Assembly: GCA_905221605.1 (NCBI GenBank)
Contig: CAJNDS010002140.1
Location: forward strand, 1-64,000
Length of the DNA: 64,000 bases
Origin: Symbiodinium natans
Taxonomy: Eukaryota; Sar; Dinophyceae; Suessiales; Symbiodiniaceae
Direction of reading: 5' to 3'
Both the position numbers and the translations under genes were made by a program. Under the pieces are notes generated by a model. That model was not told the origin of the DNA and did not search any database. It saw only the letters and a list, made by a program, of their open reading frames with translations. Shown here one piece after another: positions 1 to 12,428 of this stretch (positions are counted from its first letter, which is position 1; the number at the start of each line of letters is the position of its first letter).

Positions 1-1218
1 TTGATTTGTTCAACGTATGTGGTTTCGCACTGTTTCGTTGCGGGCCAAGCTCGCCAGACGAACTGTTTGCCGGTCAAGCCACAGTATGAATTTCCCAAGT
101 GCTGATCGGCTCGTTTCCATAATTGCCACTCTACTTCTGCCTGCTGAGGCGAGAGTAGGTCTGGGGCGGTTCGGAACCCATGCCTGGTGTGAAACCTGAA
201 ACCATGTTGACCTGGACCCCTTCTGGTTGTCGTTCTTACATGCGTGTGCCACAAGGGCGTCTGCCTCGCTTAGCTTTTCTGCCATGGGTTCGCACTTGGC
301 CCCGCCCGTAAAAGAGTAGTTTCACCGCTTTGAGCAGCGGGAGGGCACCGAATTCAACGCCTTCAAGTCGGGCACCGTGGTAGTGGTCCGGCCAGTCGGC
401 CCCTGGCGTGATTGTGGGTTGTGAGAAATCCCACTTCGTGCATCACGGAGCCTCACCAAAGCTCGCAGCCGCACGCAAGATGCACAGGGCTTCCATACAG
501 CCTATGGCAGAATCTGCCGAGTGGTCGCTATTGAGTGAGACGCCATGGGAAAGGGCTTTGCGATTGAGCACACGATTCTTGTTGTCTGCGTGCGTGCAAG
601 TACATAGAAAAAGGATGCTAGCTCTGCCCGTACTTCGCAGGTATCACCACGCATCGTGGCCGCCCCGTGACTGGGCTTAAGCAATTACCGGAATTGCTTC
701 GCGAGCAAAAAGGGGAGTCAACCCCTGCATCTTGTCAGTCTGCAGGCGCCCGTCCTGGACTCCTGGACGTCTGCATAAACTCCTTGCCATAGCAACAACA
801 TCTCTTTGCTACGCGGTTAGGCAGGTAGGTAGGTAGGTAAGTAGGTAGGTAGACAGGTAGAATCAGGCTCGCCTCGTGCAACGGTGCGACGTCCGAAGTG
901 CTCAAGGGCAGCGACGAGATTTGAGGGAGCACCTGCAAGCCGACTTCGATGTCACAACATCTTTCGGAGGAATTCCCAGAAGTGTCAGAGGTGTCCCAGA
1001 AGTCCCCGTTTCGGACAAGAGACCTCCCTAGAGCTCTGCTCGTCGAGATGGCAGGCCCCGGCATTGCTCTCAGAAGAGGGGGCCACAAACGAAGCAGTTG
1101 CCCAACCTTATTCGTGGCGAACCACACGCATCATCACACATGCGTTCATGTCTTTGCTGTGACATGCTGTGAAGTCAGATGCATGTGAAACCGGTGTGGC
1201 TCGAAGAGGGTTCATGTC
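1..1218. other. Intergenic or intronic DNA upstream of the eEF3-like gene
   Basis: No recognisable gene. Short open frames on both strands show no domain motifs and overlap each other. The only structured element is a GGTA-type microsatellite at about 821-860. The CTCTGAGG-type AG sites are unremarkable. Missing N-terminal exons of the downstream gene could lie here, but I cannot identify any. Confidence 0.5.
821..860. repeat. GGTA microsatellite
   Basis: Tandem GGTA/GTAG units with a few substitutions, about 40 bp. Seen directly in the sequence. Confidence 0.85.
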
Positions 1219-4200
1219 ATGGACCAGAGTAAAGGGGCCTCTGCGGCCCTGTACCAACATCTCGTCCCAGTGCGGGACATTCTGGGGGCAGATGCGTTCG
1301 AATACGTGGCTTCAGCGGCAGCCTCCCTACTGGAGGAACTAGAGGACGTTCAGGAGCCGTATCCTAGGCACATGATACGTTTATGCTGTTTACATCTGTT
1401 TACGGCTTTCGGGTTCAGGAAGCTTAGGGGTCCATCTTGAGCAGGACCGGGCGAAATGCGAGGAAGACCTCAGGGAGTTCCTCTGCCCATACGTAGAGGC
1501 GGGCTTGAGCCCGAAGGTCGTGGACGACTTGCTTCATTTGCTTCCCAAGTTTCCCAAGAAGGAGCTCAAAGAGCTCCAAGAGCTCCAAGAGCCAGACTGG
1601 TCACACCACCTGTGCCATGTGGAGAATCTTACACTGCTCTATGGAGGTGGCGCAAAGCCCCTACTGAGGCATGCCACGTTTGACATCCAGAAAGGCCGCT
1701 GCTATGGTCTAGTGGGAAGCAATGGCCGGGGCAAGACCACTTTGATGTCGAAGTTAGCAGCAGGACAGTTGTTGCAGTTGCAGTCGAAGGGTCTCAGCTG
1801 CTGCTATATCCAGTATGAGGAGGTGCTGGCAGGAGTTGACCCGACCATGCCATGCTCTGAGTATGTACTTGCAAAAGCAGGAACAGAGGGCGTGCCTGGC
1901 TTAGAACAGCTCCCAGCTGAACTGCCAGTTGGAAAGCTGAGTGGCGGATGGAGAATGCGCCTGGCATTGGCATGCGGGCTTGCACGTGACGATGATCTTT
2001 ACTTACTTGATGAGCCTACGAACCACCTGGATTCTGCAAGCAAAGACTGGCTGCAGGATCGCCTGGCTCAGAGCGGCAAGACTTTCATGATCGTCTCGCA
2101 CGATCTGCGATTTCTCGAGAGTGTGTGCACTGACGTTATTCACATTACCAATGATGGCAAGCTGGAATACCACAGCGTAGGCTCCAGGCAATTCCAGGCG
2201 CTTCTCCCAAGCGCCTCAAGTGCCTCGGGCGAGCTTGTGGAGGCTGCATGTCCCAGTTCTGCAATCACATTCCCAAATCCCGGCATGGAAGGCTTGCCCC
2301 ATGTCCTAGCAGCACTCACAGAGTGCAGCTACAGGTATGCAGACCAGCAAAGGCCTACCCTGACAGATGTTTCGCTGGAGCTGACCAGGAAATGTCGTAT
2401 CGGAGTGGTGGGAAAGAATGGCGCAGGCAAGTCCACCCTGCTGAGTTTGCTTGCACGGGATGTGCTACCTTGCGAGAGCGATTCTGTGTGGCACCACAAG
2501 GACGTCAGGATCGCCTATGTAGCTCAGCAACACTTCTACCACCTGTCGGAACATTTGGCAGGCACAGCGGTCGAGTATATCCAGGCCAGGTTTGCAACGG
2601 GTTGGGATGAGGAGCTTCGAGCACGCCTCGTGCCCAGTCAAGACAGCCGTGAGCTGGCTGCCAAACATGGTGGCAGGCCTTTCTACTGGGATGGAACCTC
2701 CAACTCTTGGAAGGGCCGTGAGGTGGCCGAAGTCCTGGAAAGGAAGATGGAAGATGGAATGCTGCACTACCTTGTGCGCTGGAAGGTGGAGGCGGCTGAG
2801 GAGAATGACGGCATCGTTGCCAGGAACACATGGGAGGCATCTCATCGGCTGCGGGAGATGGGTGCGGAGATGTTGTGTGTAGCCTTTGACAGCAGGGCCG
2901 CGTACTCGCGCATGGCCGCGCGGCCCTTGAATGCTGAGGAGGTCATTCGCCACTTGCGTTCAGTAGGCTTCACAGACAGCATGGCGCAACGGCCCATCAA
3001 GAGCTTGTCTGCCGGTGAGATGAGCAAGTTGGTTCTGGCAGCAGCTCTTTGGATCAAGCCACACCTCGTGTTACTCGATGAGCCAACAAACTTCATTGAT
3101 TCGGAGGCAACTCTGGCTCTTGAAGCCGGCCTCAAGTCCTTCCAGGGAGGCGTCGTGGTGGTGAGCCACAACCATGGCTTCTTGCAAAAGCTTTGCACTT
3201 CCTTTTGGTGCCTGGAGCAGGGCCACCTTCGAATCCTAGGCAGACGAGGTGAAGACAGGAGCTGCCTCATCAAGTCGAAGCTGTGTGAGCAAAGAGCAAA
3301 ACGGGAGGAGCAGCTGGCAAGAGTGCGTAAGGCAGCTGAAACCATCCTGGAGGTCAAGCCTGAGAATGTGGGAGAAATTGCGAGCAGGACCTTGGTGCTG
3401 GAGATCTTCCAGCGCTTTCTCGACTTTACCTTGCCACGTGAGGCCATCCAGCTCGCGGCAGAGATGTTCATGACGCTGGCAGACGAGCGCAGGCCTGCCC
3501 ATGGGCGAGACTGGCTATTGGCCGTGCTAGAAGCCGTCTTGCATGTGGGCTCCTACACGTTGCACGAGGAGCTTGGTCTTGCTGGAATGTCACCTGTTTT
3601 GGTTGCGCTTGTGAAAGGCCTCCTTCGAAGGGGGGCTGTGTGCGGGGTCGATGATGGTGCACATCTGGGTGTTACCCTTGCTTGCGATCTACATCGCCTG
3701 CAGTTTCGCGCCAAAGCCTCGTGCTACGGAGGATGTTGCTACTGTGGCACCGAGCTGGCACCTGAGGAAGTGGAAGCTCATGGCAGAAAGTGCTACATGT
3801 CCCCGTTTCGGCTGGGCCGCCAATTGGTGAAAGCCCGACCTTCATCCCCAAGTGAAGATTTGAACGATGATACGCTTCTCTTCGAGATGTTCCATGGGAC
3901 GTCCCCGGAGAATGCTTCTTCGATCGAGCGGCATGGCTTTAGACCATCGGTTGGCGGGATGCTGGGACCTGGCATCTATTGTTCCCGGGACTTACGGAAG
4001 GCTCGCCGGTACGGAAGTGTCGTGTTACGGTTGGCTGTATCTCTGGGCCGTGTAATCACGATAAGCTACAGAGGCCATCCCCTTCAGACAACGTGGCAAA
4101 CTTTCGAGGGCGGCTGCTTTGATGCAGCATGGGTTCCCCCGCAGTGTGGTGTGGTTCCTTCAGGTTTGGAGGAGAACTGCGTCCGATCGCCATCCCAGAT

Positions 4201-4246
4201 CCAGGTGCTCGGACGTGTGAATCTCGCAAATGGAGCCTTGTTCTGA
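1219..4246 (+). CDS. eEF3-like ABC-F ATPase fused to a C2HC finger and an ADP-ribosyltransferase-like domain
   Basis: eEF3-family proteins use two ABC domains to act on the ribosome E-site. The main frame (open to the stop at 4246) shows Walker A GSNGRGKTT (about 1714-1740), signature LSGGW, Walker B LLDEPTNHLD, then a second Walker A GKNGAGKST (about 2412-2438), LSAGE and LLDEPTNFID (about 3070-3102). A chromodomain-like insert (about 2710-2860, with REVAEVLERKMEDG and YLVRWK) lies between Walker A and signature of the second ABC domain, which is diagnostic of eEF3. After the ABC core come a helical region, a CxxC...HxxxC finger (about 3730-3800) and a segment starting FHGTSPENA (about 3889) with GMLGPGIYCS, resembling Gig2/PARP-like transferases. 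A 40-bp GT-AG intron at 1379-1418 would join an upstream ATG frame (1219-1378) in phase. The long HEAT region typical of fungal eEF3 is absent or lies in unseen exons, so the true start is uncertain. Confidence 0.85.
1379..1418 (+). other. Predicted 40-bp GT-AG intron in the eEF3-like gene
   Basis: The frame starting at ATG 1219 and the long ABC frame overlap out of register. Removing 1379-1418 (GT...AG) joins them in phase, with C plus GA restoring an Arg codon. The alternative is a sequencing frameshift or a different exon set; the intron is unusually short. Confidence 0.45.
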
Positions 4247-4537
4247 ACCAGGGACTGGACAGGAGTAAGCAGTGTACAGAATTGTACAGATGTGCAGTGT
4301 ACAGAGTACGGGCCGGTGCTGTGTGAGATGATTAAGATATTTAATATCTCGGCAGGTCCCAAGCCTGCAATGACTGCCCTCGATCCCGAAGGTCCAAAGA
4401 GGCTTTTCATGAAGTGTAGCATCTGCAGCCCAGCCTGTGCTCCTTCTTGGACCTAGACACCTGGACTCCTAGACTCCACCTGGACTTGCGCGCAATTTTG
4501 GACTGGCTTTTTAGACGAACTGAGGTCATGGAGAGCG
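4247..4537. other. 3' flank of the eEF3-like gene
   Basis: No gene seen. It holds a short hairpin (AGATATT/AATATCT around 4338-4352). No AATAAA signal is obvious, which is normal for dinoflagellates. Confidence 0.4.
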
Positions 4538-4615
4538 TTGGGACCAGCTCGTGGGTGCGCTCGGGACTCTAGGACAACTCGACAAGGACTCGACAATGAC
4601 TCTACAAGTTGTAGG

Positions 4616-4870
4616 ATGGAGGGTGCGGAATGGCTACAGTATTTGGAGAGCTTGCAGCTTTTTGGCCAAGTCGAGTTGCCAGGTGCCTTGCAGAAGGTGC
4701 ACTCAGAGGTTCTGGGCGAAGCTGGCACAGCGCGTGATGAGGCAAGCTGCCCGAGAAGGGATTTCACGAACTACCTGGCATTCCTGCTAAGTGACCACGT
4801 CTTTCGCGAGCCTTCATGCAACGTAGGAACCAAGTGGGCTGTGGTGCTGCAGTATGAGTGGCGACTGTGA
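4616..4870 (+). CDS. Possible exon of unknown protein
   Basis: An open frame from an internal ATG begins MEGAEWLQYLESLQLFGQ and continues with a helical, acidic sequence to a stop at 4870. The composition looks protein-like, and it follows the eEF3-like gene on the same strand. A second candidate exon (5185-5306) starts after a clean polypyrimidine-AG acceptor (TGTTTTTCAG) and reads LQQAFDGLQKELRQAALAL. No domain is recognised, and the link between the two is a guess. Confidence 0.25.
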   Translation: MEGAEWLQYLESLQLFGQVELPGALQKVHSEVLGEAGTARDEASCPRRDFTNYLAFLLSDHVFREPSCNVGTKWAVVLQYEWRL

Positions 4871-5306
4871 GGGCTGCGTGGCTAAGAGTCGGGAGGGCTT
4901 GGCGAGTGTGGGGCGCTGTTGGACAGTCATTGGATAGTGTATCGCGTTGGCCCAGGGCCCGGTTAGGTGAGAATGGGTTGCGTGCCGTGGCCCCCTGTGC
5001 TTGGGACAAGGCTCAGAAGGCGCGGGCCGAGGTTTGCATGCTTCAGAAAGCAGGCCGGGGAAAGTGACGTGGTATCGCAGTGGACCGGTGGATATTGTTT
5101 TGCCCGTATTTAACTGCCTGTACTTGAAAAAGTCTCGTGTTGAAACTTGTGGTTCCCTGTGGTTTCCCTTTCCCTGTTTTTCAGGTTGCAAGCTTCAGCA
5201 AGCCTTCGATGGCTTGCAGAAGGAGCTGCGACAGGCAGCTTTGGCCTTAGTTTGCTACTTCGTATCAAAGGAAAGCAAAAGAGCCCAAGGACCTAAGGAG
5301 ATCTGA

Positions 5307-8300
5307 TCATATTTGATCGTTTCAAGTTGTAATTGCGGCTTGGGGGAGCGCCCTCCACGCAGTCGGGTTAAAGATGTGTGAACCCTTCGGCATGTCTCCA
5401 GATCTATTGGCTTTCAGGCAGGCGATGCTGCCTACTACAAGGCAAGGCGTCACCCAGAGTACAGCATTGTTGAGAAGCTCACCACCGGTGCTTGAACACC
5501 ATGTTGCGCAGCGCATGAGCTGGTCGTGCTTCAGGCTCAGTCCCACTCCCATCTTTTCACTGATTAGCGATTTAGATGCCTGCCTTCCCCCCCCCCCCCC
5601 CCCAGCTGTTAACATGGTGTTGGCAGAGTGCTTTCAGCATCCTCTTGCTCGTCTGACCGGGAGGTCCTCTTCGAGGACGCCAAGCAGGTATCGAATCCCC
5701 TGCGCCACCTCTCCGAAGGGTTTCCGCTAAAGGCTTAAGCGTAGAAGCTTGAATACCTGCCCCAGCATGCAATCACTTTACATGGGCCGGCCATCGAAAG
5801 TAAGAACTTGAGCAACACGAACCGGAACAACAGTACCAATGACTTGAGAGCTTCAGCAGGTCTGCCTGACGTACGTTATGCACTCCCAAGCCCCATTCCC
5901 CAAACCCCAGGCCCCAGGCCCCAAGCCCCACAGTGTGGGAATGTCACCCCGAAACCTCGACCTAGCCTCCCTCATGCAAGAGTGTGGGGGCCCCTCTCCA
6001 TGTTTCATTGGGTCAGGAGCATTCATGAGCTTCCTATCAGAAAGAGGTTTGGGCTCAAGTCTAGCCGGCACTTACGGCGCGGAGGAGGCAGGGCTACATG
6101 TGGGATCGCCGGGGGTTGTGGTTAATCAGGGTTTGTTTGGTGGTCCGTTTTAGGCTTCTACGATGAACTTCCCCATAATTAAGGCTTGAGATCGGTACGC
6201 TTTTCATGTTTCGTTCTGTTCGCAAACGAGTTCCTCCGCGCTCCCCTGAACAGATGGCGCCGAAGAAGAAGGACTACGGCGCTGCTTTGTGCGGCGATTA
6301 GTTTTTTACTTCCGCCCACCCCTCAAATACTACCCTAAGACTAAGTCCACGTCGTGGCATGGGGTGTTGGGAAATCTGGGGCGGGCATTCCAGGAATTGC
6401 CTCGTCTCCGCGGGATTCTCAGGGTGGGCACTTCAGTTCTACTCAGCGGGATGTTGCTGCGCGATGGACATTGTAAGGGATGGTTTGGGGACGGGTGGGC
6501 TTTGGTGGTGGGCCCTCCAAGGAAGCTTTGCGGGATTATCTGCAGGATTCTCGGGGTGGGCATTCCAGGGATAGAGGCCGTCTCCAGAAGTAATGTTGCG
6601 CCCGGTTTAGTATTGTTGCCCGCGATAAAGGTTCGTTCGGAAAATTTATTCGGGATACCCCTATTGAAAATAGCTTATGCCTTGGGATGCAGCGGCAGGG
6701 AGAGAGAATTATGCAAAGTTCGTGGCCCGTGGAAGCTGAAGGATTGTTTTTTTGGTCTCGGCTGAGGCAGAAGTCGTCAGGTCTGTGCCCTCCGGACACA
6801 AGTGCCGCTGAGGGACCCCGTTTCCGTTTCTAGAGGGTGAGCAAAAGCCCCGATTTTTGTTTATGGGCCCCGAGACACCAAAGCCAGTGCAACATGACAG
6901 AATAGCTTAGTTCACGATCTGATCGATCTGGCAAGCCCGCGCCGAGGGTGGGGAGCACACACGCACACACCCACCTCCACCTCCCAAACCATTCGTTGTA
7001 GCATGTGGGTCATGTCGGTCACATCCGAGGCTGCAGCGGCAAAAGCGAAGCCCAAGGCAAAAACGAAGGCAACGGTGGGACGGACTGGACTGTTGGACCA
7101 TCATACGATCATCATATGATGTTCGTGTGGCAATTCAGGTAGTTTGCAATGGCCGCAGGGTTCAGCGTGAGCTTTTTGCGGTTCGGCAGTTGCAGCCAAA
7201 GACCTCTGCCTTTGCACAGGGAAAGGCCCAAGCCAAGGCAAAAGCCCGAGCGGCGGTCCACGGGAGAGGCGCCTGGGAACTTTGAAGATTTTTGCTGTGG
7301 GCTGATGGTCATAGGAGCGAGTTTGAGCCCTACAGATCAGTCGTAACAATTGCAAGAGCATGCATTATCGACATTGCTCTGCCCTGTGGTACGTGATTCA
7401 TAGTCAAAGGAGTGTGCGCGCTTGGCCACCGCTCAAAGGAAGCAGAGCAGGGAATCTCCAGCTAGGGACCTGTGGATCTAGTTCCATTGCATCCACAGCC
7501 AAAGGACCTGCCTGCAACAGGGCCAGACCGACCCATCATCCAACGCACGAGCCCGTGCACAAAGACTGAAGCGTCTTTCTGGAAACACATTAGCTTATCA
7601 TAAATCCCCCTGCTCGCATCTGCTTCTATGATTCGTGCGAAGTCCTGCCAGAGGCCCGAAGCGTTTCCATGCCTTTGCCGCGTCGGTTCTAGGCCTCGAG
7701 CTCAGAAAGGGGAAGATGGACCCATGTCAGAAAAATCCGAGCAAGAGGCAAGAGGCTTATGGAGGTTCAGGTTTGCATGGAGCCACGCCAGTCAAAGTTC
7801 CAGCAGGCGACGCTACGTTTGAAGCGCGGCTGAGGTTTCCCTCCGATTATTCCGATCCTTGACACTTTGGTGCCACTAAGGTCAGTCCTTCGACGATATC
7901 TTTCCCGAGGAGACCGAGGGCCAATCCAGGTTCAGGCTTTTTTCTTCGGCCAGTTTCTTGACACTACGCCTTCTGTAGAGGGCGTGGCGTAGACAGGAGC
8001 CTTGTTCAGGGTCACTCCGCAGGTACCATATTGTGTGCCAGCCCGTTTTGCAGGTCTGCGAGTGTGATGTAGTCAGGGCACAGCTGTGCAACGGTCAGTG
8101 TTGGAAGACCCTCGCCATCTTGGGGACATCAGGGGGCATAGAAGTGACATTTGGACGTTTTGGGGTGTCTGGGACCGTTCGGGAGGCAAAAATGTTCCGC
8201 ATGTGGTGCGAGGCGCAGGACCGCCGCCGGATCGTCGGGAAGCAGCCCCCGAGGATCCTTGCTGCCCTCCAGGCAGAATTTGAACAATCTGAAAAGCCTC

Positions 8301-9219
8301 TCGCATCTGCCATTTGGGGTTTAGGGTCTGGGGTTTAGGGTTTAGGGTTTAGAGGTGAATTTGTAGGGGATACTGACCGTTTTGAAGGATGGGCGGCAAG
8401 TGTTTGCCTTCATCGTTCCGCGCCTCGAGATGTTCCAACCTTGTCTGCAGGGACCCTTCAGTGGCTACACTGGCCCGCACATCCCGAAGCAGGCCAGCAC
8501 TCGCGTGTCTTGACTGAAGAACTTAAGCCCCCCACCCCCCCGCCACGAGGCGCAGCATAGCGCAATGCAACTCTGATTTGGGGGCTTTCATGCGGCCACG
8601 TGCAGCTGCTTTGGCAAGCGCAGAACCGCACAAAAACAGACTAACTGAGTAGCAGAGGAGTAACGGTGGGTCACCATGACCCGCGGAACCTGCTTTGCCA
8701 CAGGGATGTCAAGGTTGGCTAGGTCTTTTTGAGGCAGGCCTGACATGCTGTTGTGTGCAATGACCCAGGCAGGCAGGCATTGGGATGACACTTGTGGCAT
8801 GTTAACCCTGAGCCTCCTAGTCCACAAAGCAGAATCACCCTCGCATGTTCTGTCAGAGGCTCATAGAGGCAGTTCTATCGAAGAAGTTGCCCCTGAAGCC
8901 CGAAGCACACATGAATTCAACATTCGGTTTAGGGAATGCGGAGGCCATGATGCGGCGAGTTGCTTCCAGTCTCGGGCGCTTACTCTGAGGTGACCCTCAA
9001 TCCTCGAGGGCATTACGACGAGCCCCCGCTGCAGCTGTTGATTGACCCCCATTCGGGGGAGAGTGTGGATGTTTGTTGTGATGCCGTGCATTTGGCCATA
9101 TCCTTCGAATATTGTGCCAGTGCGCTGCCGCACTTCGGGCTGATTGAACTGTCTGTGCTGCGGCCTTGTGGCTCAATTGCCAGCGTAGACTGTTCAGACT
9201 CAAAAGTCGTTATGCTGCC
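5307..9219. other. Gene-poor stretch with simple repeats
   Basis: No recognisable gene. It contains a C15-16 run (about 5587-5602), a CCCCAGGC-rich patch (about 5890-5930) and a TTTAGGG-type repeat near 8313-8352. Several frames of 60-160 codons occur on both strands without motifs, and they overlap or run through repeats. CK1 5' untranslated sequence probably lies at the right end. Confidence 0.5.
8313..8352 (+). repeat. Short interstitial TTTAGGG-type telomere repeat
   Basis: GGGTTTAGGG units recur about four times with one degenerate copy (GGTCTGG). TTTAGGG is the telomere unit reported for dinoflagellates and plants. Here it is internal and only about 40 bp long. Confidence 0.7.
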
Positions 9220-12066
9220 ATGCCTCCGAAACCTCCCAAAGAGATCGGCAATGGTGTCTTTGGCTGCAGCCCACGGGCCAAGAGCATCAAGTCCCATGTC
9301 TCATTTTCGCACCCCTTCAGGGAGGAGGTTCGAGGTAAGCTTCGGCAAGCGGGGAGGAGTGCTTTGAGCCGGGCACTGTATCCCACTGGGCAAAACAACC
9401 TCTGAGGACGTTTCGAAGTTCAAAAAGCACTTGGCGCTGGATGCTTCGGCCAAGTGTGGAAAGGCTCGTCATGATTCATGATCCTTTGGTGCACATCGCA
9501 AGCATTAGAATTACAAGCCCCCACCGCCCGCAGGTGTTGAAAAGAACTCTGGAGCAGCTTGGAGAGAATGGACTGGGTGCAGACGTATCATGAGGGTCTG
9601 GTACATATCCGCACATGGTAGCGAGATGTCAAGAGGAAGTGGTCAGGAGAACCCATCAGGCCTCGCAAATGTCAGCATGTCGACTCGCACGCACCGGAAC
9701 GCAATGCAAGTCCCAACCCTGAGCCGAAGCCGGAAGCTTTGCAGTGCTTTACAAGATGCACCTCTGGTTGGGCCGTGTTGCGCTCTCCCACCCTGCTTGG
9801 CAGATATAGTGAAAGCACATGAGGGTGTGACTGCTCAGGAAACAATCGCCATAAAGTTCGAGGACAATCAGGCGAAGGGCGCTCCGAATCAGCTGAAGAC
9901 GGAATATGACGGGAGGGCTTGCTAAAATGCTCATAGTTGGAGACTTGTTGCAGTACTGGGCTCGTTAGATGCTAAGTCACGTGGGCTCCTCCTAGTGCGA
10001 GAGGACACGCTGCGGATCATCAGTGCCGCGAACGAAAATGTCCAGGGCTTCTCCAAACCATTTTGGCTGCCTGGCGCTGCAAGCACGAGACCGGACGTTA
10101 CAAAGTTAAAATCGACTCCCAAGCCCATTCAAGCAGCAGGATTGAAAGGAGTGACATTGAGATCGCCCTGAAAGGGTGCCAGTGAGTGAAAGGAGTGAAG
10201 GCGAGCATGTGCATGAGAAGCACATGCAACCCCTTGCTGTAGATCTGCGAGGTTTGGGGTGGAGGGCCGCTTCAGCTGTCTTGCGGCGGACTTAGATGAA
10301 GCCTTCGCTGTGCACATGGGGCAGAATCAGAACCCTGTGGGGTCATCGCGTGCCAGCCCAGCCGAGAGAGTTGTGACTAGATGGTGGGCTGGTTGGCCAG
10401 CCAGTATCCGTGTATGCAGAGCACATATGTGCACAACTACTTGACCTCTGGTACTTGGTCCGGACCACCCCGCCTTAGACACCCAACTGTCGGATTAACC
10501 AATCTTAATTTTCGAATATGCCTCCAGATGTGCAGGACCCGCAGGATGTTCTGCTTCTGTGGTTGAACGGTGATTGCACACGATTTTTGTGTCGGGCTTA
10601 AAGAGACGGAGCTGTGCCAAATGCTGCCAAGCGCCAAGGCGATGGAGTTGCTGGGTCGATCTTTAGAGGCCCGGAACCCTTGTTGAGTCTTGCAGTTACA
10701 TAGGAAAGGTGTTGCAAGATATTCTATGCTACTAACATGATGTAGTTTAAATTTATCATGGAGGTTGCTCCGTCTTTAATGTGTGCACCCTGCTACACCC
10801 GACCCCCCCCCCCTCCCCACCCCCGAACAAAAACGGCCGAGGTTTTCTTTAAGCGGTCCCCCCCCCCCCCCGCCCCTCCCCGGCCCCCGCAATTGTGCCT
10901 CAAGGCACGGAGCCCGAAACATTCTTGCAATGATTGACAGACCTGTCTTTTGAGGTAAGAAGACCTCCTCTGACGGCCCAATAGCATACAATTTGAATCA
11001 GTTTATCAGTTCTGTCCCTTGTCCTCAACTGCAACATGAGCAGTGCCTCACACTCTGACGGCTGCTTCGTGGGTACACGAGATGTTTTGCAAACTAGGCT
11101 GACTGCAGTGCAGGATCGAATGCAGCAGTGCGGCAAGAAACTCACACCACAATCCTGCGCTGCTCGGCAGATTGGGTGTTGTAGTCAAGTTGTGGATTCA
11201 CCTGAACCGAAAAGTCATGGACTCATCCATAGAAGATGAGTGTATGGTTTGAGAGACAGGGCTCGCTCTCAAGATCTCTCTGGCCGTGCGCTAGAGCCTC
11301 CGATCTTCGAGTTCGATTCCCTGACGGCCCAAAGCAGAGCGACACAAGCTCCTGACGAATCCTTGCCAGCTAGAACGATGACTCACGGCCACCCCGAAAG
11401 TCTGGTCACAAGTGGGATTGGCTCATTCCTCATTGGAGAATCAGGTGCTGATCATTGATCAGATCCTTCGGCGACTCGAGTTCCTCCATTCCCTTGGCCT
11501 CATCCATCGGGCTACCTGGCATGAGTGAAGTGCAGGTGCACGCTACAGCTTGGAGCTAAGCGGCAGATTGGCAGCCCGGTCATCTCAGGACATCAAGCCT
11601 GAGAACTTCATGCAGCTTGGCGAAAAGACCTTTTGAGAAGAAGTGCACCGATCCAAGGCCCAAGACACTTTGACACTGAGGTTTGGCCTCGGGCGCAAAG
11701 TGCATGTCTTGTACCTGATCGATTTTGGCCTTGGCCGAAGGCAGCGGTGTTTCCCTCTCTTCCGGCACTAGCCGCTTGCATGAACATCTTGACAGCTTGA
11801 AGCTGACACCTCGAGCTCAGCACGCAGGTACTGGCGAGATAAGCAGCATGCACCGATGAGGCGGGTTGGACAGGATGCCCCAGAGATGCGTCATGATGCG
11901 CCCGTCGGGACGGGAAAGTAAACAACGTATGAAGCCAGAACCCGCAGGTCCCGCTTTCACGATCCCTCATTCTGGCCCCCTGGCCTTCGACCTCTGCCTC
12001 GGCACAGCAGGTCGCTCCAAAGCCTCACCGGTACGGCGCGGTATGCCTCCATCAATGCCCACAAAG
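9220..12066 (+). CDS. Casein kinase 1-like protein kinase, 5' exons (interrupted by the retrotransposon)
   Basis: Exons found by matching the CK1 kinase fold and splice phase: 9220-9334 (ATG in GCTGCCATGC), 9407-9463 (P-loop GAGCFGQVW), 9804-9912 (AIKFED, catalytic Lys), 10024-10068, 10243/10252-10282 (FGVEGRF), 10639-10668 (AMELLGRSLE), 11114-11158, 11445-11510 (ends GLIHR), 11589-11614 (DIKPENF), 11681-11740 (IDFGLG), 11796-11827, and 12011-12066 (LTGTARYASINAHK). Together these give HRD, DFG and the CK1 signature, so the kinase core appears catalytically complete. Donors are GT at 9335 and 11828, GA at 9913 and GC at the others; acceptors are AG. The short link between 11827 and 12011 (loop before LTGTARYAS) is unresolved. 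Reading continues at 31735. CK1 kinases phosphorylate Ser/Thr, often on acidic or primed substrates. Confidence 0.88.
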
Positions 12067-12290
12067 GCCATGCTTTGGTAGGACAGCTGTCCTGGCAAGA
12101 TCGGCTGCCAGCTTTCACGCATGAAGTGCCGCGCCGCAGCCTTTCGCAATGTCAGTCAGGTTTGTCATTGTCGGTAAGTTTCCATGGCGACTGTAAACAG
12201 TGTGTATAGAGTACGGTGCAAGTCCTGTCGTACAAGTACGTCTTGCCAACTAGCATGTCTCGTCAAGTCCCCAAGCCCAGGGGTAAGCTG

Positions 12291-12428
12291 CAGAGCATTG
12301 CAAGTGCAGAGCATTGCTCTATTGCAGAGCATTGCCCAGCATTGCACAGCATTGCACAGCATTGCACAGCATTGCACAGCATTGCAGAGCATTGCAGAGC
12401 ACTGCAGAGCATTGCAGAGCATTGTAGA
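12291..12428. repeat. 10-bp tandem repeat (CAGAGCATTG/CACAGCATTG)
   Basis: About 13-14 imperfect copies in tandem inside the CK1 intron. The repeat keeps several frames open by chance (SIAQHCTALH-like reading), so these frames are not genes. Confidence 0.85.

Noticed and set aside
4338-4352. AGATATT/AATATCT palindrome as a terminator
   Set aside because: AT-rich 7-bp stem, and eukaryotic genes do not use such terminators; no further support.
11240-11335. GTTCGATTCC resembling a tRNA T-arm
   Set aside because: The T-stem bases do not pair and no acceptor stem is found.
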